From an uncultured Eubacteriales bacterium (GTDB lineage Bacteria; Bacillota; Clostridia; Oscillospirales; CAG-272), in NCBI GenBank assembly GCA_934500855.1, contig CAKSUH010000121.1, positions 1 to 5,449 on the forward strand: 5,449 nucleotides of DNA, read 5' to 3'. This document shows, one piece after another, positions 1 to 5,449 of this stretch (the stretch's first letter is position 1; every line of letters begins with the position of its first letter). The notes beneath the pieces are model-generated. The model was not told the DNA's origin and searched no databases. It worked only from the letters and a program-made list of their open reading frames with translations. The position numbers were made by a program, and so were the translations under genes.

Positions 1-2
1 AC

Positions 3-491
3 GAAAACTACGGGGAGATTCCGCTGGACAGGGAAAAGGAGATGCGCTTTTTCGAGGCACAACTGGATCTGGCAGAGGAAACCGATCTGCCTGTTATCAT
101 CCATGACCGGGAGGCGCACGGCGACTGCTTTGAAGCGGTTCTGCGGCATCCGAATGTGCGAGGGGTCTTTCACAGCTACAGCGGAAGCGCGGAAATGGCG
201 CATGAACTGGTGCGACGCGGATGGTACCTTTCTTTTTCGGGACCGCTGACCTATAAAAATGCCGCGCGGGTGCGGGCGGTCGCGGAGACGGTCCCGTTTG
301 ATCGGATTCTGGCGGAGACCGACGCGCCTTATCTTGCTCCGCATCCTCTGCGCGGGCAACTGAACCCTTCGGGACTATTGGTTTATACTCTTGCCGTCCT
401 TGCCGAAATCAAGGGATGCTCCCCGGAACTTGCCGCGCAAAAGACCTTGGAAAATGCGAAAAGATTGTTTCGGTGCGATGAGTTTGTCTAA
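3..491 (+). CDS. TatD family metal-dependent hydrolase (DNase), C-terminal part, 5' truncated by window edge
   Basis: The frame is open from the left edge to a TAA stop, giving about 162 residues of a family that usually runs about 255-265, so roughly 100 N-terminal residues (with the HxH pair and the GEIGLD motif) lie outside the window. TatD proteins are TIM-barrel metal-dependent hydrolases of the amidohydrolase superfamily; characterised members are cytoplasmic 3'-5' exonucleases. Visible signature blocks in order: PVIIHDREAHGD (metal His at 102-104), GVFHSYSGS (metal His at 171-173), FSGPLTYKNA, and ETDAPYLAP (metal Asp at 321-323) followed by PLRGQLNPS, where most relatives have P-x-RGKRNEP. 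The C-terminal helix ending in ENAKRLF is typical. The ATG at 42 is internal to the protein, not the start. In Bacillota tatD often follows metG, but that side is not visible. I see no terminator before the next promoter. Family call is very secure; exact substrate is not. Confidence 0.93.
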   Translation, partial: ENYGEIPLDREKEMRFFEAQLDLAEETDLPVIIHDREAHGDCFEAVLRHPNVRGVFHSYSGSAEMAHELVRRGWYLSFSGPLTYKNAARVRAVAETVPFDRILAETDAPYLAPHPLRGQLNPSGLLVYTLAVLAEIKGCSPELAAQKTLENAKRLFRCDEFV

Positions 492-552
492 AATTGCCAA
501 AAAGAGACGATAGAATTCTACATTCCGTCAGTAATAGAGTTCAAATTCGCTC

Positions 553-581
553 TTGAAAAATCCTTTTTTGTGTGATATAAT
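553..581 (+). promoter_or_regulatory. Vegetative (SigA-type) promoter of the EF-G-like gene
   Basis: A -35 box TTGAAA (553-558) is followed by a 17-base spacer and a perfect -10 box TATAAT (576-581), with an extended -10 TG at 573-574. Transcription would start near 588, leaving an untranslated leader of about 94 bases before the ATG at 682. This gives the EF-G-like gene its own transcription start, independent of tatD. Confidence 0.85.
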
Positions 582-595
582 AAAAGAAAGCAGGA

Positions 596-616
596 AAATC
601 CGCACGGATTTGTGCG
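596..616 (+). other. Overlapping inverted repeats in the fusA2 leader (two mutually exclusive hairpins)
   Basis: AAATCCG (596-602) and CGGATTT (605-611) form a perfect 7-base inverted repeat with a 2-base gap. CGCAC (601-605) and GTGCG (612-616) form a second 5-base stem with a 6-base loop. The two share bases and cannot form together. They lie within about 10-30 bases of the predicted transcript start. No T-run follows, so neither is a terminator. Whether they regulate anything is unknown; they may simply protect the 5' end or be chance. Confidence 0.35.
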
Positions 617-666
617 ATACGCTCCTTTGGTATTGATTTCCGGCTAAACTGAAGAAAGGTACACAG

Positions 667-674
667 AAAAAGGG
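667..674 (+). promoter_or_regulatory. Ribosome binding site of the EF-G-like gene
   Basis: AAAAAGGG ends 7 bases before the ATG at 682. It is a moderate Shine-Dalgarno match and supports that ATG. The protein from there begins MAKIETKNIRNIALLGHGG, placing the P-loop at the usual distance from the N-terminus of EF-G proteins. Confidence 0.6.
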
Positions 675-681
675 TATCACA

Positions 682-2736
682 ATGGCTAAGATCGAGACAA
701 AAAATATCAGAAACATTGCCTTGCTCGGGCACGGCGGAAGCGGAAAGACCTCTCTCGCGGAGGCAATGCTCTATCTGACGGGAGAAACCGACAGACTCGG
801 CAGCGTGACTGCGGGCAATACGGTTTGTGATTACGATGCGGAGGAAATTTCGAGAAAAATTTCGATCTCGGCAGCCGTTGCGCCGATGATGTGGAAGGAT
901 ATCAGAATCAATCTCATCGATACGCCCGGTTATCTGGATTTTGCGGGCGAGGTCGTGCAGGCGCTCCGCGTTGCCGACAGCGCGGTCATTGTTGTGGACG
1001 GAAAGGCAGGCATCGAGGTCGGAACCGAGATGGCATGGGATGCCGTAACCGCGGCACATCTTCCGCGTGCTTTCTTTATCAACAAATTTGACGACAACGA
1101 GGCGCGGTTCGGTCGGGTGCTGGATTCGCTTCATGAGACCTTCGGTAAAAATGTCTGCCCGCTGACCATTCCGATGGTGCGCGGCGGCGAGGTTGTCGGC
1201 GCGATCGACCTGATCGACCAGAGCGCGCATGTTTTTGACGCAAACGGTCGCCACAGCGTGGAGATGATTCCGGATGAATCCAAAGAGGCAACCGCAAAAT
1301 ACCGCGATATGCTGATGGAAGCGGTGGCGAGCACCAACGAAGATCTGATGATGAAGTACTTCGAAGGTGAAGAGATTACGCACATGGAAGCGGTCAACGC
1401 CGTCCATGAAGGCATCATCCACGGCGAGATCGTGCCCGTGTTCTGCGGCGCGGCGACCAAGCTGTGGGGCGTTTGGTCCATGCTGGATAAAATTACGGAA
1501 TCCTTCCCGCGTCACACTGCCAAAAAGCAGGAAACTTTGGTTGACGGCAGCAGCATCGACATCGTTCCCGAGGGCGAACCCGCAATTTTCGTGTTCAAAA
1601 CGGTTGCAGACCCGTTTGTGGGAAAAATGTCCTTCTTCAAAGTGATGAACGGCAGCGTCCGTCGAGACATGACCCTGCGGAACAACACCACGGGCGACAA
1701 CGAAAAGCTGGCGCATATTTACACTGTGCGCGGAAAGAAGCAGACCGAGGTCGAGGAGCTTGCCTGCGGCGACATCGGTATGGTTGCAAAGCTGAACAAC
1801 ACGAATACGAACGATACGCTGACATGGAACAAAGCGTTTGAATACCGCAAGATCGTATTCCCGAAGCCGTACTATGTCAAGGGAATGACCCCTGCATCCA
1901 AGGGCGACGAAGGCAAGATCTCCCAGAGCATCGCAAAGATGGTCGAAGAGGATTATACCTTGCGGTTTGAGAACAACCCCGAAACCAAACAGCTCCTGAT
2001 CTACGGGCTGGGCGAGGTTCATCTGGCGGTCCTTGCGGCACGGCTGAAGAGCCGCTTCGGGTTGAATATCAGATATGATACACCGAAGATTGCTTACCGC
2101 GAGAAGATTACCAAACCGGTGGATGTGGAAGGAAAGCATAAGAAGCAGAACGGCGGCTCGGGACAGTACGGACATGTCAAGATGCGCTTTGCGCCGGGAG
2201 AGGACGAGGGACTGACCTTCACCGTTTCGGTTGTGGGCGGAACCGTGCCGAAGAACTTCTACCCTGCGGTGGAAAAGGGCATTCAGGAGGCAATGCAGAA
2301 GGGCGTTGCGGGCTTCCCGATGACGCATCTTGCGGCAGACCTCTATGACGGTTCCTACCACGCAGTCGACTCGGATGAAATCTCCTTCAAAACGGCGGCT
2401 TCTCTGGCATACAAGAAGATGCTGGAGCAGGCGGGACCCGTGATTCTGGAGCCTGTGGGAGACCTGCTGGTGACGATCCCGGACGGGTTGGTCGGCGATG
2501 TGATGGGCGACCTGAACAAGCGTCGCGGCAGTGTCATGGGCATGGAGCCTGCGGCACATAAGGGCTATACCACCATTCAGGCAATCGCACCGAAGGTGGA
2601 GCTGCTGGATTACCCGATCACGCTGCGCGCCATGACGCAGGGGAGAGGCTCGTTTGAGTTTGAGGTAACGGGATATGACACCGTTCCCGCCAACCTTGCC
2701 GCAAAGATTGTTGAAGAAAACAAACAGCAGGGCTGA
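682..2736 (+). CDS. fusA2: Elongation factor G-like translational GTPase (EF-G2/FusA2 type)
   Basis: Complete 684-residue protein with all five EF-G domains; canonical EF-G is about 690-700. GTPase domain (about 1-275): P-loop GHGGSGKTS at 16-24, a switch I region around TVCDYDAEE (47-55), G3 DTPGYLDF at 80-87, G4 NKFD at 134-137, G5 CGAATK at 255-260. Domain II is about 295-385, domain III about 393-470 (GLGEVHLAV at 442-450), domain IV about 475-585 with the loops GGSGQYGHV (491-499) and DGSYHAVDSDE (556-566), and domain V about 588-684. EF-G drives tRNA-mRNA translocation on the ribosome in the cytoplasm using GTP. Here the G3 His that activates GTP hydrolysis in standard EF-G is Tyr84, and the P-loop lacks the usual HIDAGKT form; both are marks of the EF-G2 group, including mycobacterial FusA2. 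The gene stands alone with its own promoter and terminator rather than beside rpsL, rpsG and tuf, so it is probably a paralogue of the housekeeping fusA. The domain IV tips are intact, so ribosome binding is plausible; its true role is unsettled. Confidence 0.93.
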   Translation: MAKIETKNIRNIALLGHGGSGKTSLAEAMLYLTGETDRLGSVTAGNTVCDYDAEEISRKISISAAVAPMMWKDIRINLIDTPGYLDFAGEVVQALRVADSAVIVVDGKAGIEVGTEMAWDAVTAAHLPRAFFINKFDDNEARFGRVLDSLHETFGKNVCPLTIPMVRGGEVVGAIDLIDQSAHVFDANGRHSVEMIPDESKEATAKYRDMLMEAVASTNEDLMMKYFEGEEITHMEAVNAVHEGIIHGEIVPVFCGAATKLWGVWSMLDKITESFPRHTAKKQETLVDGSSIDIVPEGEPAIFVFKTVADPFVGKMSFFKVMNGSVRRDMTLRNNTTGDNEKLAHIYTVRGKKQTEVEELACGDIGMVAKLNNTNTNDTLTWNKAFEYRKIVFPKPYYVKGMTPASKGDEGKISQSIAKMVEEDYTLRFENNPETKQLLIYGLGEVHLAVLAARLKSRFGLNIRYDTPKIAYREKITKPVDVEGKHKKQNGGSGQYGHVKMRFAPGEDEGLTFTVSVVGGTVPKNFYPAVEKGIQEAMQKGVAGFPMTHLAADLYDGSYHAVDSDEISFKTAASLAYKKMLEQAGPVILEPVGDLLVTIPDGLVGDVMGDLNKRRGSVMGMEPAAHKGYTTIQAIAPKVELLDYPITLRAMTQGRGSFEFEVTGYDTVPANLAAKIVEENKQQG

Positions 2737-2743
2737 TTCCGAT

Positions 2744-2778
2744 AAAAAGGCGCACGGGCATTGCCTGTGCGCCTTTTT
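2744..2778. terminator. Bidirectional intrinsic terminator between convergent genes
   Basis: The segment folds into one nearly perfect stem: AAAAAGGCGCACGGGC pairs with the mirrored GCCTGTGCGCCTTTTT with a single G-T pair and a 3-base loop (2760-2762). The GC-rich core is flanked by A5 on one side and T5 on the other, so each strand reads as stem plus T-run. It lies 7 bases after the fusA2 stop and its right arm ends on the last base of the nucleoside hydrolase stop codon (TGA, complement of 2778-2780). It should stop transcription of both genes. Confidence 0.88.
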
Positions 2779-3698
2779 CAGCCTTCGCATAAGGTATCGG
2801 TCAGAAAATCCAGCATACGGTCCCTGTCGCTCCATTCGATTGCGACTTCAACGGGAATTCCCGCATCGGAGACCCTTGTCAGTCCCTTTTCGGCAATCTC
2901 CAAGCGGTAGGTCCGAGTGACCAGCCCCTCATTGGTGATTGCAAGATAGACGGGGAGCGCATCGCAAAGCTCGGAGGTGCGGTCGCGGGGCTTGTCCCGC
3001 CAAAGCGGGTAGCTGTCAGCCCAGATATCAAAGTTTTCGAGAATTGCGCGGACGGGCGCGCTCGTGTCGCGGCAACGCCTGATTCGCTCCAGCCGCTCCC
3101 CGTCCAGCACCATGTCAAAAAAGGTGTCGATGGGGGAGATGAGCAGATGTGGATAGCCCGCAAGCACGGCTTTTGCCGCCTCCATGTCCTGATGTACATT
3201 ATATTCGGCGCAGGGCTCGGGACCGAAATAGCCGCGGAACAGTCCGCCGAAAATCGAAATGACGCGCACCTTTTCCGCAATGCGTGGGTCGCGGCGGAGT
3301 GTCTCGGCAAGATTGGTGCAGGGACCCATGCCGAGAATTGTGACGGTCTCCGTGCATTCGTGTATGACCTCCAGCATTCTTGCCACACCGTCCCCGTAAA
3401 TTTTACCGCCATAGGAGGAGAGGTCATAGTCCGCCACCCATGCGCCCTGGTATCGCGCAGGCTCGGGACCGCTTTTTCCAAGCCCGATGTCAATCGGAGC
3501 CTTTCCGCAGACCTGCACCAGCTTGGCAATCAGCTTGGCGGAATAAATCGGGTCACCGAGCACGGTTGTTACCAAGCGGATGTCCAATTCGTTGCGCAAA
3601 AGCGCAAAGACCAGCGCCCAAGTGTCGTCAATATCGTTTCCGATGTCCGTATCGAGAATGACGGGAATCCGTTTTCCGACAAATTGTCCGCGCTCCAT
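2778..3698 (-). CDS. Nucleoside hydrolase, inosine-uridine preferring (IUNH) family
   Basis: A 306-residue protein, the normal size for the family (about 310). These enzymes use a bound calcium ion to cut the N-glycosidic bond of nucleosides, giving a free base and ribose, in nucleoside salvage or breakdown. The N-terminal metal motif is DTDIGNDIDD at residues 16-25, the DTDxGxDxDD variant of the classical DxDPGxDD. Further family blocks: VTILGMGPCTNLA (119-131), the Asn-bearing block EYNVHQDMEAAKAVL (165-179), and the C-terminal metal Asp in LCDALPVYLA (244-253). In that last block Cys245 stands where well-known members have the active-site His. The start at 3698 is chosen because GAGG (3705-3708 complement) sits 6 bases upstream and a strong promoter lies just beyond; the open frame continues to 4040 but would run across that promoter. 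No signal peptide is seen, so it is cytoplasmic. Substrate cannot be fixed: purine, pyrimidine or a modified nucleoside are all possible. Confidence 0.9.
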   Translation of the reverse strand: MERGQFVGKRIPVILDTDIGNDIDDTWALVFALLRNELDIRLVTTVLGDPIYSAKLIAKLVQVCGKAPIDIGLGKSGPEPARYQGAWVADYDLSSYGGKIYGDGVARMLEVIHECTETVTILGMGPCTNLAETLRRDPRIAEKVRVISIFGGLFRGYFGPEPCAEYNVHQDMEAAKAVLAGYPHLLISPIDTFFDMVLDGERLERIRRCRDTSAPVRAILENFDIWADSYPLWRDKPRDRTSELCDALPVYLAITNEGLVTRTYRLEIAEKGLTRVSDAGIPVEVAIEWSDRDRMLDFLTDTLCEG

Positions 3699-3703
3699 AC
3701 AAT

Positions 3704-3708
3704 ACCTC
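3704..3708 (-). promoter_or_regulatory. Ribosome binding site of the nucleoside hydrolase
   Basis: On the minus strand GAGGT is followed by 5 bases and then the ATG at 3698-3696. This decides the start against the longer open frame reaching upstream to 4040, whose extra N-terminus has no family similarity that I recognise. Confidence 0.7.
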
Positions 3709-3727
3709 GACTTTTTTATTTTGTGAT

Positions 3728-3756
3728 AGTATAGCATACTTTCGCGCGTTTTGCAA
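3728..3756 (-). promoter_or_regulatory. Vegetative promoter of the nucleoside hydrolase
   Basis: Reading the minus strand: -35 TTGCAA (3756-3751), 17-base spacer, -10 TATACT (3733-3728), with an extended -10 TGC just upstream. Transcription should start near 3721, giving a leader of only about 23 bases. The -35 box is itself a palindrome and lies inside a TTTTGCAAG sequence that recurs about 80 bases away. Confidence 0.82.
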
Positions 3757-3853
3757 GTCCTTTTGCGCCTCTGCGGAAAAGTGCCCGCGAAATGTAATGA
3801 AAAAGAACGGAACCGTAAAGGGATCTGCGGACTTTGCAAGACACTTTTTTTGC
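3749..3853. repeat. Short repeats in the divergent intergenic region
   Basis: TTTGCAAG occurs at 3750-3757 and 3833-3840 in direct orientation, each followed within 3-4 bases by a T-run ending in GC. TCTGCGGA occurs at 3770-3777 and 3824-3831. The sets are arranged as TTTGCAAG - TCTGCGGA - TCTGCGGA - TTTGCAAG across the gap between the two promoters. GGACTT next to the second copy also roughly mirrors AAGTCC next to the first. The first TTTGCAAG covers the -35 box of the nucleoside hydrolase promoter, so an operator pair is possible; chance is not excluded in a region this short. Confidence 0.3.
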
Positions 3854-3871
3854 TCGGTTGCGTTTGTGCGG

Positions 3872-3900
3872 TTGATTTTTCGGTTAAACTGTGGTATACT
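3872..3900 (+). promoter_or_regulatory. Vegetative promoter of the amidohydrolase operon
   Basis: -35 TTGATT (3872-3877), 17-base spacer, -10 TATACT (3895-3900), with an extended -10 TGG at 3892-3894. Transcription should start near 3907, leaving a leader of about 24 bases before the ATG at 3931. It points away from the nucleoside hydrolase promoter; the two -35 boxes are about 115 bases apart. Confidence 0.82.
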
Positions 3901-3916
3901 AAAGGAAAGAAAAGCG

Positions 3917-3921
3917 AGGAG
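3917..3921 (+). promoter_or_regulatory. Ribosome binding site of the amidohydrolase
   Basis: AGGAG lies 9 bases before the ATG at 3931, within a longer purine run GAGGAGAG. It fixes this start over in-frame upstream TTG codons, which lie upstream of or within the promoter and so would not be transcribed from it. Confidence 0.8.
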
Positions 3922-3930
3922 AGCAACCAT

Positions 3931-5160
3931 ATGAAAGCGGAAGAGCTGAAGCGGGAAGCGGAGAAACTGAAAACGGATATCATCGCCGACAGGGAATATC
4001 TGCACGCCCACGCGGAGACGGGCTTTGAGTTGAAGGACACATTGCCTTATGTCAAATCCGAACTGGAGAAAATGGGATATGAGCCGAAGCCGTGCGGCAA
4101 AGCGGGACTTGTTGCGCTTGCGGGCGGACGGAAAGCGGGAAAGACCTTTTTGCTCCGCGCGGATATGGACGCTCTGCCGATAACGGAACAGTCGGGAGTA
4201 GAATTCGCTTCCGGGAACGGCTGTATGCACGCCTGCGGGCACGATATGCACACGGCAATGTTGCTTGGCGCGGCAAAACTTTTGAAAAAGTATGAAAATG
4301 AGATCTGCGGAACGGTTAAACTGATGTTTCAGCCGGCGGAGGAGATATTTGAAGGTTCCTCCGACATGATTCGTGCTGGTTTGCTGGAAAATCCGCAGGT
4401 GGACGCCGCGCTGATGATTCATGTAATGGCGGGAATGCCTTTTGAACCGGGGACGGTGATTGTATCGGATCCCGGAGTCAGCGCTCCCGCGGCGGATTGT
4501 TTTGAAATTCGCGTCAAAGGAAAGGGCTGTCACGGTTCCATGCCGAATATGGGAGTCGATCCTTTGACAGCGGCGGCGCATATTCTGATTGCTCTGCAGG
4601 AGATTCAAACGCGGGAACTTGCGATGAATGACCGCGCGGTGCTGACGGTCGGCTCCATGCACGCAGGCACGGCGGCAAATGCCATTCCCGATGAAGCGGT
4701 GATGGAAGGAAGCCTGCGGACCTTTGACGAGGCGGTTCGCGAAACTGTCAAACGGCGCATGACGGAGATTGCAACGGGTATCGCAACAGTATTCCGAGCC
4801 GAAGCGGAACTTCGTTTCGGAAGCGGGTGTCCGACTTTGAAAAACGACCGCGAGCTGTCCGCCGATGCCTATCGCTACGGGAAGGAACTGCTTGGCGCGG
4901 GCAAAATTTTTACCGTTGCGCAGCTGAATGCCGGGAAGGAAGCGGGCGAAACCTCCAAATCGGCAGGCTCCGAGGACTTTGCATATGTCAGTCAGAAGGT
5001 TCCGTCAATCATGCTGGCTTTGGCGGCGGGGCAGCCTGAAAAAGGCTATGTCTATCCGCAACACCACCCGATGGTGAAATTTGATTCTGATGCGCTGGAT
5101 TTCGGAAGCGCCGTCTACGCTTATATTGCAATGCGGTGGTTGGAGGAGCATAAAACATGA
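3931..5160 (+). CDS. M20D family metallopeptidase / N-acyl-amino acid amidohydrolase
   Basis: Complete 409-residue protein, a usual length for the family (about 380-400). M20D enzymes are two-metal amidohydrolases that remove acyl groups from amino acids or related compounds (hippurate, indoleacetyl-amino acids, N-acetyl-diaminopimelate). Motifs in order: LHAHAETGFEL at 24-34, LLRADMDALPI at 74-84, MHACGHDMHTAML at 99-111 (metal residues Cys102 and His104), PAEE at 135-138 (Glu137 catalytic, Glu138 metal by family analogy), His164 in MIHVMAGMP, the lid/dimerisation domain about 185-300 with GKGCHGSMPNMGVDP (197-211) and GTAANAIPD (246-254), then GSEDFAY (346-352) and the last metal His378 in YPQHHP. 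All key residues are present, so it should be active. No signal peptide or membrane segment is seen; cytoplasmic. It starts a two-gene unit, its stop overlapping the next start. The exact substrate cannot be read from the sequence; hippurate hydrolase or acetyl-aminoacyl deacylase are the usual automatic names. Confidence 0.93.
   Translation: MKAEELKREAEKLKTDIIADREYLHAHAETGFELKDTLPYVKSELEKMGYEPKPCGKAGLVALAGGRKAGKTFLLRADMDALPITEQSGVEFASGNGCMHACGHDMHTAMLLGAAKLLKKYENEICGTVKLMFQPAEEIFEGSSDMIRAGLLENPQVDAALMIHVMAGMPFEPGTVIVSDPGVSAPAADCFEIRVKGKGCHGSMPNMGVDPLTAAAHILIALQEIQTRELAMNDRAVLTVGSMHAGTAANAIPDEAVMEGSLRTFDEAVRETVKRRMTEIATGIATVFRAEAELRFGSGCPTLKNDRELSADAYRYGKELLGAGKIFTVAQLNAGKEAGETSKSAGSEDFAYVSQKVPSIMLALAAGQPEKGYVYPQHHPMVKFDSDALDFGSAVYAYIAMRWLEEHKT
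5142..5148 (+). promoter_or_regulatory. Ribosome binding site of the LURP-one gene inside the amidohydrolase end
   Basis: GGAGGAG is a very strong Shine-Dalgarno sequence ending 8 bases before the ATG at 5157. It lies within the last codons of the amidohydrolase, where it encodes part of LEEH. With the ATGA overlap it points to coupled translation. Confidence 0.78.
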
Positions 5161-5449
5161 AACTTTTATTTCGTCAGAGGGTCTTTTCGTGGTTTGACAG
5201 CTATGATATTTACGATGAGTGGGGAAACACGGTTTATACGGTTCGCGGTCAGCTTTCGTGGGGGCATCTGCTGAAGATTTATGATGCGCGGGGAAACGGT
5301 GTCGGCACGGTACGGGAGCGTATCCTGACCTTCCTTCCGAAATTTGAAATGTACCTCGGCAATCGCTGTGTCGGTTGCGTGCGCACGCGTTTTTCCCTGT
5401 TCCGTCCTGTTTTCGATCTGGACTGCCACGGCTGGCGGGTAGAGGGCAC
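5157..5449 (+). CDS. LURP-one-related (YxjI-like, tubby-C2 fold) protein, N-terminal part, 3' truncated by window edge
   Basis: The frame opens at an ATG that shares 4 bases (ATGA) with the amidohydrolase stop and runs without a stop off the right edge, giving 97 residues of a family usually about 160-200 long. The sequence has the pattern of LURP-one-related proteins: MKLLFRQRVFSWFDSYDIYD at the start, then strand pairs such as GNTVYTVRGQLSWGHLLKIY (23-42), a turn with DARGNGVGTV (43-52), then LTFLPKFEMYLG (57-68) and LFRPVFDLDCHGWRVEG (81-97). The family has a twelve-stranded tubby-like barrel; B. subtilis YxjI belongs to it and has no firm function. No signal peptide or transmembrane segment is seen. 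Translation is likely coupled to the amidohydrolase upstream, so the two are probably made together. Family call rests on pattern recognition of the N-terminal half only. Confidence 0.82.
   Translation, partial: MKLLFRQRVFSWFDSYDIYDEWGNTVYTVRGQLSWGHLLKIYDARGNGVGTVRERILTFLPKFEMYLGNRCVGCVRTRFSLFRPVFDLDCHGWRVEG

Noticed and set aside
3..35. GEIPLD near the left edge as the conserved GEIGLD metal motif of TatD
   Set aside because: Its distance to PVIIH is about 7 residues too short for that motif. By spacing it belongs to the linker just after GLDY, so the true motif lies left of the window.
511..520. TAGAATTCTA palindrome after tatD as a terminator or operator
   Set aside because: Only 10 bases with no loop, AT-rich and without a following T-run; it cannot act as an intrinsic terminator and a single short palindrome is not evidence of an operator.
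541..2835. A 764-codon open frame on the minus strand covering the whole EF-G-like gene
   Set aside because: It is exactly antisense to an unmistakable EF-G, has low-complexity Arg/His-rich composition with no recognisable domain, and runs across the fusA2 promoter. It is a mirror effect of GC-biased codons.
3147..3734. A 195-codon open frame on the plus strand antisense to the nucleoside hydrolase
   Set aside because: It overlaps a family with clear catalytic motifs on the other strand and has no recognisable domain of its own.
3751..3930. A 60-residue N-terminal extension of the amidohydrolase
   Set aside because: The extension starts at a TTG and spans the promoter at 3872-3900. The ATG at 3931 has a strong ribosome site and gives a family-typical length.
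3699..4040. A 114-residue N-terminal extension of the nucleoside hydrolase
   Set aside because: It would cross the nucleoside hydrolase promoter and run into the amidohydrolase coding region. The ATG at 3698 has a good ribosome site and puts the metal motif at the usual N-terminal position.
3628..4662. A 344-codon open frame on the minus strand over the amidohydrolase start and the divergent region
   Set aside because: It is antisense to a clear M20D enzyme, crosses both promoters, and has no recognisable domain.

Overview
The window looks like ordinary chromosomal DNA from a low-to-mid GC member of the Bacillota, most likely class Clostridia. The evidence is strong AGGAG-type Shine-Dalgarno sites, vegetative promoters with extended -10 boxes, and the family types of its proteins: an EF-G paralogue with a GHGGSGKT P-loop and a LURP-one/YxjI-like protein. 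The taxonomic call is inference from style and protein families, not from a search. No mobile element, CRISPR array, tRNA or rRNA is visible.

Layout. (1) Positions 3-491, plus strand: the C-terminal two thirds of a TatD-family metal-dependent hydrolase, cut by the left edge. (2) 492-681: an intergenic gap with an almost ideal promoter and a leader containing two competing small hairpins. (3) 682-2736, plus: a complete elongation factor G-like GTPase of the EF-G2/FusA2 type, lying outside any visible ribosomal-protein operon. (4) 2744-2778: a long, symmetric hairpin that can end transcription from both sides. (5) 2778-3698, minus: a nucleoside hydrolase of the IUNH family, convergent with the EF-G gene. 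(6) 3699-3930: a divergent intergenic region holding back-to-back promoters and some short repeats. (7) 3931-5160, plus: a complete M20D-type amidohydrolase. (8) 5157-end, plus: the first 97 residues of a LURP-one-related (YxjI-like) protein, overlapping the amidohydrolase by 4 bases and cut by the right edge.

How the genes work together. There are three transcription units: fusA2 alone, the nucleoside hydrolase alone, and the amidohydrolase plus LURP-one pair. The nucleoside hydrolase and amidohydrolase suggest salvage or breakdown of nucleosides and N-acylated amino acids, but no shared pathway is shown by the sequence. The tight coupling of the amidohydrolase with the LURP-one protein is the most suggestive functional link.

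I did not find a convincing new biological system. The points most worth a second look are the Tyr in place of the catalytic His in the EF-G-like GTPase, the Cys in place of the usual active-site His in the nucleoside hydrolase, the two-way terminator fused to a stop codon, and the LURP-one coupling.
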